DNA from: Mimachlamys varia
Taxonomy: Eukaryota > Mollusca > Bivalvia > Pectinida > Pectinidae
Direction: 5' to 3'
Assembly (NCBI GenBank): GCA_947623455.1
Contig: OX392532.1
Span: forward strand, 48,549,058 to 48,613,057
DNA: 64,000 nt
The notes under the pieces were generated by a model. That model made no database searches and was not told where the DNA came from. It saw only the letters and a list, made by a program, of their open reading frames with translations. Shown in pieces: positions 37,471 through 49,704 of the stretch. The translations under genes were made by a program, and so were the position numbers. Position 1 is the first letter of the stretch, and each line of letters starts with the position of its first letter.

Positions 37471-39006
37471 CTAAAGAAGCAGATAAAAACAGTTTATTAC
37501 ATTTCTACCTGTGAAAAAAGTAATGATATATTTGAGAAAGTTTTCAACTATAAACACATTTCCTGCTATTTAGCGGACTCGGAGGGAACTTTTCGCCTTA
37601 GATGGAAACTTTGAAACAAACTTTCGATAGGTGCAGTGTGTAAATTTTGAGATCTAGGTAAGTCTTTTAATCCTGTTTAGTTGGTGTTATGTAAATGCAC
37701 GTACGCCTTTGTATCGTTCTCAATTCAACTGAACAAGAAGCGTTAAAATTAACAATATCGACAAGTTGTTTTCAGCTGAAACTTTGGAAGAAAACACATT
37801 CATCGGGAATGCATGATGAGGTAGGGACCTATACAATCACCCGTTATATGTCCCTAAACTAGGACAGGCAAGTTGACGTACCACCTAACAAAAACTGATA
37901 TATACTGATAAATACGTCGAGAATGTAGTTACAATTCGCGTATCATACAATGCCGTTGAAACACAAAAATACTAAAAATTAATTTAAAATAAATGTGTGT
38001 TACTTGAGTCCGTAACATTCCTATTTTCTCTATTTTAATTGCAGATATTGAATAATGAGGTAAACTTTTAAGGGTTGCTTCCCTTGTATTGATTATGAAG
38101 CATAACACTTTCATGTATCGACATACCTTCATATTAAGCAAGCATCTGCCATTTATCATACGCGTTTTGTTGTTATACATATACGTCTTGGCCACTATTG
38201 ATTATGTCTATTTTAATTGGAAATTTGTGGGAAAAAATACATTAGTATTAGCATTCACACGATAACGGATAATTGATATTCTAAATAGGCATTTTTTCAC
38301 TTCTTGTTTTCTATATAACGGATTCAACAAAAACCAAACAAAACTAATACAAAAAGACCTACGAGTCTTCATGCGTAGTGATATTGCTGATCGAATTACT
38401 CACCCGTTGGTTTTTGTACAGCCCTCTTTATATCTTCTTAGGTGTCATCACACTGACAATCTGTATGACAAATACAGTAAATATCAATTCAACATAGCCT
38501 CCAACGTATTTCGTTTTTGTTAATGGGTGTTGAATAAATATAACATGCAAGGTAAGTTTATCCCAAACAATTGCATACTTTTTAAAGAAATGCATTCGTG
38601 TTTAGGTTTTGGTTAGCGTACATGTACATTAAGGTTTACGGAATTTGTCTGGAACACATTTATTATATATTATTTTATTTAAATCCACAATAATCACAGA
38701 GATATTAAGTGTTTCCTGTGGCAAAATTGAACACAGAAAGTAAAACAAGGATTATTGGTTATTAAGTCTCCCAAACAAATGTTTTACTCAGTGTCTTCTT
38801 ATTAAGTCACCATTTCTTATCCAGGGTAAATCTCTAAAACTACTGATCACACTCCAATGAAACTTCACTGGAGTATTAGTAGAAACGTGTAGATGTGCAT
38901 TTTTTTTTCGATTACAAATGAGTTCCACACATAAAAGATAGAAAGTGACTTATCTGAAAACTTAACATATTGATACGAAAGCCGATTAGTTCCACAGGGG
39001 AAAACA

Positions 39007-39145
39007 TCTCGTTATTACGAGAAACGTTATCTCGTTATTACGAGATACGTTATCTCGTTATTACGAGATACGCTAAGTCGTTATTACGAGTTACGCTAAG
39101 TCGTTATTACGAGTTACGCTAAGTCGTCATTACGAGATAGGTTAT
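39007..39145. repeat. Left array of palindromic CGTTATTACG units
   Basis: About six units of roughly 20 bp, each centred on CGTTATTACG and often extended to TCTCGTTATTACGAGA, which is itself palindromic. Confidence 0.9.
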
Positions 39146-39559
39146 GAGGGATGGAATTTATTAGAATGGTATGCATCAGTATTTAAATGTCGAATAAGAC
39201 AAGAAACAATATGTGTTTCGAAAAAAATGAACGAACGACTGTCTTTTTATCAATGATGTTTTTTATTTGTATTTTTTACTATTTTTTTTTGTAATATTGT
39301 TATAAGTACCATCACAAGAGGTCGAACAGGCCTGCATCGCTTACCCGAAAAGAAGACTTAAATAAATGTACATTGTTATTTAAAATGTAACTGTTTAAAA
39401 CAAATGATCCAGTTAGATTTGAAAGGCAAACAATCGCATTCATTTGGATAGGCTTTCATCCACGTATGCTTCTGTCCAAATAATACTCTGGCACTGGTTT
39501 TGTTATTCATGAGAATGAAATTAGGATTTAATTAAACCTGACCCATTGACATTGAACAT

Positions 39560-39790
39560 ACATTGGTTATTGAGACAATGTCTTTTTACGCTTTTAAACG
39601 TATTCAACTCATGTGACCTTGGATATAAGTAAAGGTAGATCATTTGAATAAACTTCGTAACTGTTCATTGGTCCAGTATTAGTACCCTTGGTCTTTTGGT
39701 TTTTGAGACGAAGTCGTGATCGTTGTGAGTGAAATCCTAACGTCAGACGATAGACGGACGACAGACGCTACGCCTAGCCATTACGGCAGA
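39560..39790. mobile_element. Pearl-like repeat fragment
   Basis: Contains CATGTGACCTTGGATATAAG, CAGTATTAGTACCCTTGGTC and AGACGGACGACAGACGCTAC, the same order as in the larger element at 42711-43520. Confidence 0.5.
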
Positions 39791-40011
39791 TGAACTAATA
39801 ATGTACATGCATGATTGTATCATCAAAACTGCTAATATATGTTGCTTCTTTGGAAACCGGTGGATCAATAGACTCAATGTTAATAAAGAACTTAAAGAGA
39901 TGTTTCATCTTTGAATGACCGTAGCTGTAAATATGACGTAAAAGAAAATAAAACCAAACCTCCTTATTAAATCATATTTCGCATACAAACATGAAGGATA
40001 TTCATCAATTA

Positions 40012-40145
40012 TGACCTTTGGTGAGCTCAATATGGTGTTATACAAACCTAGTAGAATCAAATACTGAGGGCGAAGCTTGGGGTCAATATTGTCGATCAAA
40101 CCAGGATAGTATAAAATCACATTGACCAAATCAAAGGCCCTTGAT
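40012..40145. mobile_element. Hairpin MITE, second copy of the 31104 family
   Basis: CAATATGGTGTTATACAAAC and ATCAAAGGCCCTTGATT edges, diverged arms. Nested in the 2.3-kb TIR element. Confidence 0.65.
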
Positions 40146-40397
40146 TTTTGCAACTTGATTGCAAAAGAATGAAATCGCACAAGGCCTATACCTATCTTGG
40201 TAAAGCATAAAATTTACAATGGAACACTGTGACGTCGCTATGATTATGACGTCATAAACGCAGTATTTACTTTACTTGCTTGAGCACAGAATCCATGCTT
40301 GAGCATGAGAACGGTTTCATGGATACGGGCCCAGGTCAATATTATAAATTGTTTCATTGGTACTGGTTTAATAGTCAAATCATTCTCCATGGTAGCA

Positions 40398-40412
40398 GGG
40401 GGGGGGGGGGGG
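40398..40412. repeat. Poly-G run (15 G)
   Basis: An uninterrupted run of fifteen G in AT-rich surroundings. Confidence 0.95.
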
Positions 40413-40964
40413 AGTGTACTAGGAAATTTATTTAAATGTTAAATTACATTGATATCACAAATTTTAGTACGTTAAAGATGCGAGTCCCTGAAAAAAAAGC
40501 CAAATGCCGCTTGAATTGGGCCCGGACGGAATAATCATCTCCGCACAATTTCCGCAGTACTATGCAATAGTCGACTGTTGCACTCTTGCGTAACTTTACC
40601 AGATTTCAGTCTTTTTGTGGTTTTTGTTTTCATCAAAACAGTCAAAAATACTTTAAACACTTAAATAAAGAGTCACGTTATAAAACAAAATATAGGCCTT
40701 AACGTGACTACATTTAGCCAATGAGAATTGGGGAAAATCGGACATATCTAATACAAACATATTTTTAAAAAAATGTGAGCATATCTCTATATATAAGAAA
40801 TAGCACCGAAGTTAAAAAATCAAAAGCAGTACAATTTAGGATAATTTTTAATTCAAGAGCGCTCTTGAAATATATCCTGTGATTTTAAATTTGTTCATCC
40901 CCCTTTGCGCGCTACAGGCCTGTCCAATTTATTTACTGCTATTGCGACGTTATTTCAACATTGT

Positions 40965-41265
40965 GTATCTCGTAATAACGACTTAGCGTAACTCGTAATA
41001 ACGAGATAACTTATGTCGTAATAACGACTAAGCATAACTCGTAATAACGAGATAACGTATCTTGTAATAACGACTTAGCTTAACTCGTAATAAAGAGATA
41101 ACTTATCTCGTAACAACGACTTAGCGTAACTCGTAATAACGAGATAACGTATCTTGTAATAACGACTTAGCTTAACTCGTAATAAAGAGATAACCTATCT
41201 CGTAATAACGACTTAGCGTATCTCGTAATAACGAGATAACTTAACTCGTAATAACGAGATAAATA
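40965..41265. repeat. Right array of CGTAATAACG units
   Basis: About fourteen CGTAATAACG-centred units, alternating CTTAGCGTAACT and GAGATAACTTAT spacers. It is the inverse of the left array but longer. Confidence 0.9.
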
Positions 41266-41298
41266 TTTTTTTTCATGTGGTACTAATCGGCTTTCGTA

Positions 41299-41915
41299 TA
41301 TTGATATATACCAGCACGTGTTCTTTTATTTCACTGGCGACACCGCGGGTATTGTCAGTCGTTACGTATTACTGTAAACATAACGTCTCTGTTACGACAC
41401 GTTAACAACACTAAACAGTGTTTATTTTTGTTTGCCACGGCCCATTAATGATAAATTATCATTAATTTACGAATTGTGTTGGCTTGTCGCCATATTGACA
41501 AATACGTGCCGAATAATAGGTATATTGAGCTTACTACAAAGACAAACAAACCCGGTCTACTTTGATTTATACACGTAAAGCAATCGTAGGCTGTGGACAT
41601 TTAAAGGGCTAGGGACGGTATTACACTATACCTAGTAACGGCACAGAAACGTTAGATTACAGATACGGGGCAGTATCAATTTCACATAACTCGGTACACG
41701 GAGACCTCCCGTAAGTGATAAAATTATAACTTGAAGACAGCGTAGTTATATAAACAAGCCGTTCAGCTGCCGAATACAATATTAGTTAACTATCAATAGC
41801 GAACTTGTTCCTATAGTATAAACCAATGGGACAGGAAGCTTAACAGTAAGGCAGTATTCTATCATATGTACCTCAATTGTTATAGCATTGCTACCTTTAC
41901 AAGCGAGTATGTTAA
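41299..41915 (+). repeat. Inverted conserved block, copy next to gene A
   Basis: This stretch aligns, with many substitutions and small gaps, to the reverse complement of 57590-58185. Shared runs include CTGGCGAC, GGCTTGTCGC, AGTATCAAT and TATAACTAC, in the same order over about 600 bp. It lies upstream of gene A, and its partner lies upstream of gene B in mirror orientation. It therefore probably represents the duplicated promoter region rather than a dispersed repeat. Confidence 0.75.
41706..41752 (-). promoter_or_regulatory. Candidate promoter and leader exon of gene A
   Basis: On the minus strand TATATAACTAC (TATA element, 41752-41745) is followed about 40 nt later by a possible donor, GGGAG|GTCTC, at 41706. 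The arrangement TATAACTAC(A/G)CTGT, a short spacer, then AG|GT is kept in the inverted paralogous block at 57754-57805. Exon 1 of both genes has an acceptor before the ATG, so a leader exon is required. Placing it here is inference. Confidence 0.35.
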
Positions 41916-42710
41916 GATATGAAAGTCAACAATTGTGACGATAATCAATTAAAAAAGAACATGGGAAAAATAATTTGTGAATTTACAAAACAAGTTACAT
42001 TTTCCTTTCAAGAAAAAACATAATTAATGACAATCATCTACTAGGAATTTGCCCATTACCTAAAATTCTGACAGGAAATATAATTTAATGTATATAGAGG
42101 ATCCTACATGAGTGTCGATGTAACATGGAATTTTTTAAACGAGTTCCATGACATATTAAATTATTTTGCGAGTTTAATAAATCCCATATTACATTAACAT
42201 GAGTGTAAGATTCACATAACTTATATTTATGACAAAAAACACTAAAACTCTCAAATTCAGTATCTACAAGAAAGGCAAATTTCTACTTTGACGATAAGAT
42301 TTTCACTACCAAGACAATCATATGACATCATAATTACATTATTTGTTTATGACGTCACACTAGTGTTATTACACGTGTGTAATACCATTTTTTTGACATG
42401 GCCGTATGACATGGCAGAACAGGTCAGTTGTGTGATAAAAGTGAATATACAAGGACATAATGATATGAAGTTTACCGAAAATTCTTTTCTTGAAAATGTA
42501 AATATAAAAATATTAACAATTCGTCCATTTATTTAAAGACTATGTCTAAAATTGTTAATTTATCACCTTTGACGTCAATGTTTATTTCATTCAAATGCTT
42601 TGAAAAATTTCATAACTTGAGTACATCTACAAACGCTACTTATACAGAAAGGTAACGATATATACGAAAACAACACATACATGTCCAAAAACAATTGATA
42701 AATGAAACAA

Positions 42711-43520
42711 GAGGCCCAACGGGCCTTAACGGTCATCTGACGATATATAGTTTTAGTGGTTATGATACAAACATATTTGACTCCTATGACCTTAAGAGTA
42801 GGTAAGGTAATGTATTTGATCACATTTGGTAGTGCTTTATTTAAGCATGTTTCGACCAAATATCAGTACCCTGGACATTTCAGGTATGAATAGGACTGTT
42901 CTTGAAGATCTTAACAACATTTGACCCCTGACACCTTCCAATTGCGCAAAGACAATTTATTCGAACAAAATTTGTAGCCCTTCAACCCGGCATGTTACAG
43001 GCCAAATATCAGTGTCCTGTGCCCTTGAAAGTGGGTCAAGGTCATTCATTTGAAAACACGTGATAGCTCTTCATCCTAGCATGCTGCAGGCCAAATATCA
43101 GTACCATGGGTCTTACAGTTATTCAGAAGTTGCTTGAAGATTTTAACACATTTGACCCTTGTGACCTTGAAAGTGGGTAAAAGTAATGCATTCGAACAAA
43201 CTTGGTAGCCCTTTATCCCAGCATGCTACAGGCCGACTATCAGTACCCTTGGCCTTTTTATTGCTGATAAGAAGTTGTTTGAAATATTTATTACACATTC
43301 GACCCATGTGACCTTGAAAGTGGCTCAATGTTATTCACGTTAACAAAAAATTGGAAGCCTTTCATCCCAGCATGCTACATGTATGATATCAGCACCCTGG
43401 GCCTTTCGGTTATTGAGAGGAAGTTGCTTAAAGGGAAAGTTTACCCACGGCGGACGGCGCACGACGCATGGCACAGGACAACGGACGGTACACGATGGCG
43501 ATAAGTCACCCTGACTCTTT
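42711..43520. mobile_element. Pearl-like tandem-repeat element
   Basis: Starts GAGGCCCAACGGGCCTTAAC. The core has about five partial repeats with TATCAGTACC landmarks at 42861, 43007, 43096, 43238 and 43387 (spacing 146, 89, 142, 149). It ends with a CGGACGG/ACGACGCA-rich stretch and GGCGATAAGTCACC. This architecture is known from bivalve pearl elements, thought to be non-autonomous Helitron relatives. The family assignment is from memory. Confidence 0.55.
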
Positions 43521-44199
43521 GTACAAATATTCTAAAGGTAACCGAACTTTAAAAAATATACTGTGTCATTCAAGACATCTCAACTAAACTAACATATAAC
43601 ATTTATTTTATCAACCATGTCCATGTAATGATGGATACATTGAACGAATTTATTGACTTCATTCGAAATTAATAAACGAGTTCAATCAACGCAGTATGAA
43701 CACGAATGTTAGACCGTTGTTATTATGTAACCTGGGGATCATGCTTACTAAGGGGTCTTTTACAATGATTTCAACCATAGTGCTAAATATTAAGCAATAG
43801 TATCACGGTTTTACCGTTTCAGGTGACGCCAAAAAAAGATACAAATAAAAAAAGACCAGTGTGAATTAAAACAATTTCTACCACAATACCATTTGTTATT
43901 CCACTCAGACCATTGTATAAACGTGCTGACTGTATAAATATATGTTATATACCACTCGTGGAAAATGACCTACCGGACTTTTGACTGGTTGAGAAGTTGA
44001 ACTTTGACCGGAAATCACGTGTCTCAATGCAACGTGCTGATTGTTGATGTCGTCATCGATTGTTGAAGTCGTCACAATTGGGCGGGAATATATACGAGAT
44101 GACGTGTTTTCGCGCAAATATTCTGCGGTTCGCAGAAAACAACACTGCCACTGCGACTTAATAGTATCGTGGTAGAAACATGTCACATGACTCGTGGTT
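43521..44199. other. Intergenic stretch
   Basis: No gene or element that I can support. The 93-codon minus ORF (43905-44186) has no recognisable features. Confidence 0.5.
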
Positions 44200-44330
44200 A
44201 TTGGATATGGGATTTATTTCACTCGAGTTAATTATTTTTTAAAGTTACAAAATACACTCGCTAAAGCTCGTGTCTTTTGTAACTTTTAAAAAATAATCAA
44301 CGAGGGTGAAATTAATTCCGTATCGAACAA
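44200..44330. mobile_element. Hairpin element
   Basis: TTAATTATTTTTTAAAGTTAC and its complement around an ACACTCGCTAAAGCTCGTGT centre, with the outer arms extending through ATTTCACTCG/CGAGGGTGAAAT. Confidence 0.72.
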
Positions 44331-45104
44331 ACTCGTTGTGTAACCTCTATGTATACAACGATGTGTGTATAGATATCTATCGAAACGCAATCATAATGTT
44401 CAAATTTGTTTTATATACTACCAATGGTAGGTATTATTCCACTTAACAGTTACAATATCTAGTGCTTTATTTACCACACTTTAACATAAATCTTACCTTT
44501 TTCCCCTTCATTGTAGAAATGTTGGTTGTTTAAAAGATGGCCGTCTAGAAATTTACTTCCCGGTCAAGTTACTTCTCCAAATATAACAAACCACAACAAG
44601 GAGACGATTTGCAATACACATGGCTTGCATATTCAGATGTTTAAAGGCTCCACTATGAACAGTCTTTATTTACAGGGACTTGAGACATTTAAAAAATATA
44701 TTGGTTCAAGTTTCTGTGCTTAAATGCGAGATATTGATATCGATATGGACAATTAACAAAAACGTGATTTACACCCACGGACGTTGTTTAAAAATGAAGA
44801 TTAAATTTACCTTTCTTGAATGTGTTAAGGTGACAGGGCAAAACTGAATGATTTATGGCGTTAATGCACGACCTTATTCAAAACATATTACATATATACA
44901 TATAAACATATAATACATTTTCTTCTAACTGATATCAGTTTTAGAATACATTACGTATATAGTAAAGCAGTAAAACGTCAGTACAATGATAACAGCGTTA
45001 GTAATATAACGGTAATGCGATTAGCATAAACATTTTGTCAGAAGTATAGCGATAATTATAGTAGTATAATACCAATGTCAGTGGTATAGCGATAGTGCCG
45101 ATAT

Positions 45105-45266
45105 TTAAGGATTAAAGTTTCTTTCTGGTGGTTTTATCAAAAGATAAAGTTCAGTAGGATATCGATAGTTGGAATGGAACGCGAAGCGTTTCATGAAACA
45201 ACTATCGATATCCTACTGAACTTTATCCTTTGATAAAACCAACAGAAAGAAACTTTAATCCTTATA
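45105..45266. mobile_element. Hairpin MITE
   Basis: Arms AAGGATTAAAGTTTCTTTCT and GATAAAGTTCAGTAGGATAT are inverted around GGAACGCGAAGCGTTTC. A half copy (AAATAAAGTTCAGTAGGCAT) occurs near 45704. Confidence 0.8.
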
Positions 45267-45772
45267 TTTACTGTCCAGACCTTATATTCCCACGTGTAAA
45301 TATTTCTTTAATCAGATATTATGATACTTACTGCGATGAGATCAAACAGTATCGTTTGAATTCGGTAGACTGTTGAAACAGCCGCCTTATGAGGTGACGA
45401 ACTCCCGCGAAATTTCAGTCAACAAGTAAACAAAAAAGTTCCAAAAGATTACATCTTTCTATTGTTATTTTTTCACATAAGTTCATATATAAACAAACCA
45501 TACTGTCTTTGTTATTGTTATTGTATTAAAAAAAACATTAAAATGCTTCTTATTTATTTCTTGAATAAATTAACACATACTACGCGGCAGGATATCGATC
45601 GAGTCTGTAAAGTAGTGACGCGGCCTCGTGTTCAAAATCCTAACGGAGTGTAGTACTGCGCGTTGCGCCAATAGGCGCGTGATCCACTGATTTTATCGGA
45701 AAATAAAGTTCAGTAGGCATTCGTAGAATTGTATAGGCAATATACTATCAATTCCAAACAGACTGTAAATAT

Positions 45773-45904
45773 AATAGTATAATAGCAATAATATCAGTAG
45801 TATATCAGTGGTGTTGTTTGTATAACAATACTGGTAATAGTATAATAGCAGTTATATCAGTAGTATATCAGTGGTGTTGTTTGTATAACAATACTGGTAA
45901 TAGT
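45773..45904. repeat. Tandem duplication, 63-bp unit
   Basis: AATAGTATAATAGCA...AACAATACTGGT is repeated just over twice with few changes. Confidence 0.85.
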
Positions 45905-46349
45905 ATATGTAAATCAGTTGTACTAAAAGCATAACTGTCGTATTATTAGTTAAAGGCACGTTCCCCATTAACAAGGCACTATGACACCCCTTATTAAAAG
46001 CAAGTGTCGTCATTGAAAAGCTCATCAGCAGCTTCGTTTCGTTAACATATAGACAATCTATTTTATCCTTGCCGAAATATTATTTTCTGTAGTAATAACG
46101 CGATAATTTGAGTGGCCAATTTGATCTCATGTAGACTGCAAATCATATCTTTATCGCATGACCAATATTAGAAAATATATGAAACATTTGAAAAGTAACA
46201 TTTTAAACAGTATATTCAATTGCATACCACATTACAATACAACCTTAAGATTAGTAGTGGTATCAACAATAAGTGTTCGTGTTCGTCATCTATTGTTTAT
46301 TGACACTCAATACCAACAACAAAAGAACAAAACAAATCAGGTCACACCC

Positions 46350-47205
46350 TGGCGTCAACAAAACCATACTCAGAACTCATAATCTAATAAACCAGGGGCA
46401 AATTATGAACAGGGATGGAAAGCTTAATACGGAGACATTTGGAAAAGTAAAAGAAAATTAAACGAGGTTTTCCGGGGAAAATCAGAGAAAACCAAAGCAT
46501 CAATAAAACCATAATCCGAACTCAAAATCGATTAGACTAGGGGCAAAATAGGTACAAAGGAAAGATTTACATGGATACTCACGTAAAAGCACAAGAGAAT
46601 AAGACCAGGTGTTCCGGAAAAGTAAGCGTCTGCTGTCTCATCGACGACACCCGCCATGTAAATTTTGGTCACATTCAAGTAAGCATCAATCCTCAAAATG
46701 AGAACACCGAGTCATCATTGTCATCACAACAAGTAAACACACTAACAAGCAAACTCAAAAACGTCAATTTTCATATCACACAAAGATACAGAATATGTCT
46801 CGATGATATCAAGATGGCGACCATAAAACTTTCCCATATCCATAAAACTTGCCCACTTGCGGAAGATATGCGTATTCTGCTTCATCGACGACACCCGCCA
46901 TGTAAAACTAGAGCAGATCCGAGTAAATGTAATAACCTCAAATGAGAATTGAGGCACAATTCTCAATAAAAACAAGAAGACATACTAATGAGCATATTCA
47001 AAAATGCCCATATTCATATCAGGCGAATATGTAGAATATTTCTCAATGCGATGAAGAGAGAGATCATAAAATGTGCTCCTTTCCATCATCAAAAGGCATC
47101 TCTCGAGTCCCCGTACCGTGAGTTTGTTCGTCAGCAGCTCACATCTATAACGAAAATCTCTATATCCAGAGCAAGCCCCAGACTAACAAATCGACTGCGA
47201 CATGT
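46350..47205 (-). mobile_element. Three stacked Penelope 3'-end remnants
   Basis: A degenerate 3' end at about 46350-46460; a clearer 3' module with C-terminal codons at 46500-46830; and a third C-terminal remnant at 46850-47205 (two ATG-side TTGAGGATTG-type junctions). Immediately next to the hammerhead dimer, but in the opposite orientation. Confidence 0.62.
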
Positions 47206-47543
47206 AGATTTCATAGGATGAAGAAGCAGGGATGAAATCTGAGAATACCTAATTAACTGCTGTAACTACTGTCTCATCCCTGATGCCGTTGTTAATTAAA
47301 GGAATGGCAGACTCTGCTGCTGTATTGTTTAGCCCCCGAGGTTTGCTGGAGCCTTCATAGCCAAAACTATCTCATTTGAGTAGTGACACAGTTCATACTA
47401 TGCACATTTTCGTAGTACACGATCTGAATTTATACAGAACTACATTTAATTTTACTAAGTTCATAAATTGAAAGGGATTACGCACCTGCCCCTTATGTTT
47501 ATACATTAGTTAAAAATACTGGATGTCCACCTTTTGGCCCCTA

Positions 47544-47585
47544 GCATCACAGAAGACCTAGAATGGTGAAACAGCTGTATGGTGC
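47544..47585 (+). ncRNA. Hammerhead ribozyme remnant, unit 1
   Basis: Stem I GCAUCA pairs with UGGUGC (47580-47585), with changes that keep pairing. Core CUGA reads CAGA, stem II is shortened to CC/GG, GAAA and ACAGCUGUA are intact. Probably inactive. Confidence 0.6.
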
Positions 47586-47923
47586 AGCAGTTTCATTCAT
47601 TTTTTCGGCATACTGTATCTATTAATACATTTAAAAGGTGCAGCATGTGTGTGTGTTGCGTCATTTTTCATGATAGGAGGTGGCAGACTCTGCTCGTGGA
47701 ATTGTCAGCCCCCGATGTTTGCTGAAACCTCAATAGCCACAGTTATCTCATTTGAGTAGTGGTACGGTACATAATATACACTTGTTTGTAGAACATGGTT
47801 TGGAACTATACAGAACAAGTTTAATTTTACTTTAAAATTCATAAATTAAAAGGGTTTTATGCACGAGACCCTTCTTCTTCTACATTAGTTCAGGAATTTT
47901 GGATTTCCACAATCTGGCCTCAA

Positions 47924-47967
47924 GCATCACTAAAGAGTCCAGGGAGGAGGAAACAGCGGTATGATGA
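47924..47967 (+). ncRNA. Hammerhead ribozyme remnant, unit 2
   Basis: Stem I GCAUCA/UGAUGA, stem II GUCC/GGAG, GAAAC present. The core CUGANGA reads CUAAAGA (G to A) and the closing pair of stem II is lost. Probably inactive. Confidence 0.6.
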
Positions 47968-48699
47968 AGTTTATTTCAATTTTTCCGCATACTGTATCTA
48001 TTACTAAATTTAAAAGGTGTAGCATACGTGTGTGTTACGTCATTTCTTATACGTGCTATTTAACGGTTATACTACTGAAATTTTTCTTCGCGATTGGCAG
48101 TATTTTCTTCACGATTGGCAATATTTATGTAATACTGATGCCACTGATATACGTCGTATACAATGTCATAATTACTACAAACATTACTGTTATACTGCTA
48201 CCTCTCTTACAATATCATAGATATCACTTATACACTACTTATACTATTGTTGCAAAGTTGTACAGAGGTATAATTGTATAACAATATGAGTACTGGTTTA
48301 CTGATGATAATACTGGTATGCTACTGACACTTTGTGATATATAATCATTAAGAACTGCTTCGATTTTACTTACAAAGATGTTACACCACTCGAATTACCT
48401 CTATGGCTACTGTCATGTGTTTGTAAGGTTTCATGAATTACCTCGTACCGCTTGAGGTTGTGTATACAGTAATCAAATTGGCCGTATAACCATACGATAA
48501 CCAGTACGATATGTAAAGACGAGCAAAATAAAGTAAAGACAAATCTCAACGCCTTAACACGGCATTCATCATTCTCGTATTATCGTGTAATAACCACAAG
48601 AAGATGGAATTTAGTCATCAGGCAACTTTCTTTTAAATATCGACAAAAAATACGAAAATAAAATGCTGTTTGTCACTAGCATATTGTACAACTGACAAT

Positions 48700-48960
48700 G
48701 CTTATATTCGAGTGGTTAAAACGTTCGCCTTCCTCGCAAGCCGTTGGGGTTCGATCCCGAAGTCGTCGTACGCATGGACTATTAAGATATAATAGTTTCT
48801 CCTGCACAACCCACACAACCCAGGTTTAGGTCCAAATGGTCTGGGGTGGGTGTTGTGGTATCTGTGTTGACGCATTCAAGGTCGAGATCTAAACACGGTC
48901 GAATTGCCAGTAGAACGCAATACATATCCAACACACAGGCCGGCAGAAACACTTTATTTA
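48700..48960 (+). mobile_element. tRNA-derived SINE
   Basis: A-box-like GAGTGGTTAAAACG (48711) and a perfect B box GGTTCGATCCC (48748-48758) at tRNA spacing, followed by a non-tRNA body and no CCA or folded tRNA. Similar unrelated flanks (ACGATATGTAA...) occur on both sides at about 48510 and 48998. Confidence 0.55.
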
Positions 48961-49704
48961 TAAATGAACAAGTATGGTTAGGTTGTTACAATGAATACGA
49001 TATGTAACGACAGGTGAAATAAAACTAATAACGATTCCCTTCATACAACAGTCCTTGTTCTCGTAGTTCATATGTCCAATAAGTGATCATCAAAATGCCA
49101 GTAAATAATACGAATTTACTTCACAGTAAAGTCATTTTAACAAACAAAAACGAAATTCGACTAGACTCGATATTTACTGTGCACACTATCGCATTCAAAA
49201 TTCCTCTTTTATAGTACACTGTATATTTACCGTGTCATTTTACATAGGTGTATTGAACGATTATTTTAAAATACCAGCCATTATCAATACTGTTTGAAGT
49301 ACAAGAAATGTAAGTTACTGGAGACCTGGACATTCGACGTGTGAACACCAACGGCTGCAGCGCCAATAATGCATGATGATTTTAAGTACCGTATATATCA
49401 ATATGTCGGAGATGATATAAGTATGGGTTTTGTAGTTGATGCTATGCCATGTTACTAAAATGGCTATGCTGCTGACAAAATAGAATTTATAAAAAGGTGT
49501 ATCTAGTTTTTGAACGTTACATTTATATTTGCAAGTTTTGGCATTATGAATCATCCCGTGCCCACGTGAGGTCATATATATACATTTATATATCAATATA
49601 TGCGATTTAACAGATGTGTCGTTTATATACAGGAACAAAACAGGCTTTGATAGCATCACAAAACGAATGTTATACGCAAATACAATATAAAATAATGAAT
49701 TTAA

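Larger units (their letters stand above)
38974..41298. mobile_element. 2.3-kb DNA element with complex TIRs and a 6-bp target duplication
   Basis: Ends are TACGAAAGCCGATTAGT(T/A)CCACA in inverted orientation. Just inside each end are arrays of TCTCGTTATTACGAGA-type units (39007-39145 and, inverted, 40965-41265). TATTGA occurs immediately outside both ends (38968-38973 and 41299-41304). There is no transposase ORF, so it is non-autonomous. It contains a pearl-like repeat fragment and a hairpin MITE. It lies in the proposed leader intron of gene A. Superfamily not recognised. Confidence 0.85.
47305..48050 (+). mobile_element. Tandem dimer of a ~376-bp hammerhead-bearing unit
   Basis: TGGCAGACTCTGCT starts each unit at 47305 and 47681 (period 376). 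Both continue with CCCCGA(G/T)GTTTGCTG, the ATCTCATTTGAGTAGT box, CTACATTAG or TACATTAG, a hammerhead, and a GTGTGTTGCGTCAT or GTGTGTTACGTCAT end. This is retrozyme-like or tandem pLTR architecture; no ORF. Confidence 0.72.

Noticed and set aside
38990..41270. Regular repeats considered as a CRISPR-like array
   Set aside because: Units are adjacent palindromes without unique spacers, and they form the termini of a DNA transposon in a eukaryotic genome.
44506..44520. Minus-strand ATGAAGGGGAAAAAG followed by GTAAGA, resembling a first exon
   Set aside because: No following phase-compatible exon or paralogous counterpart could be identified.
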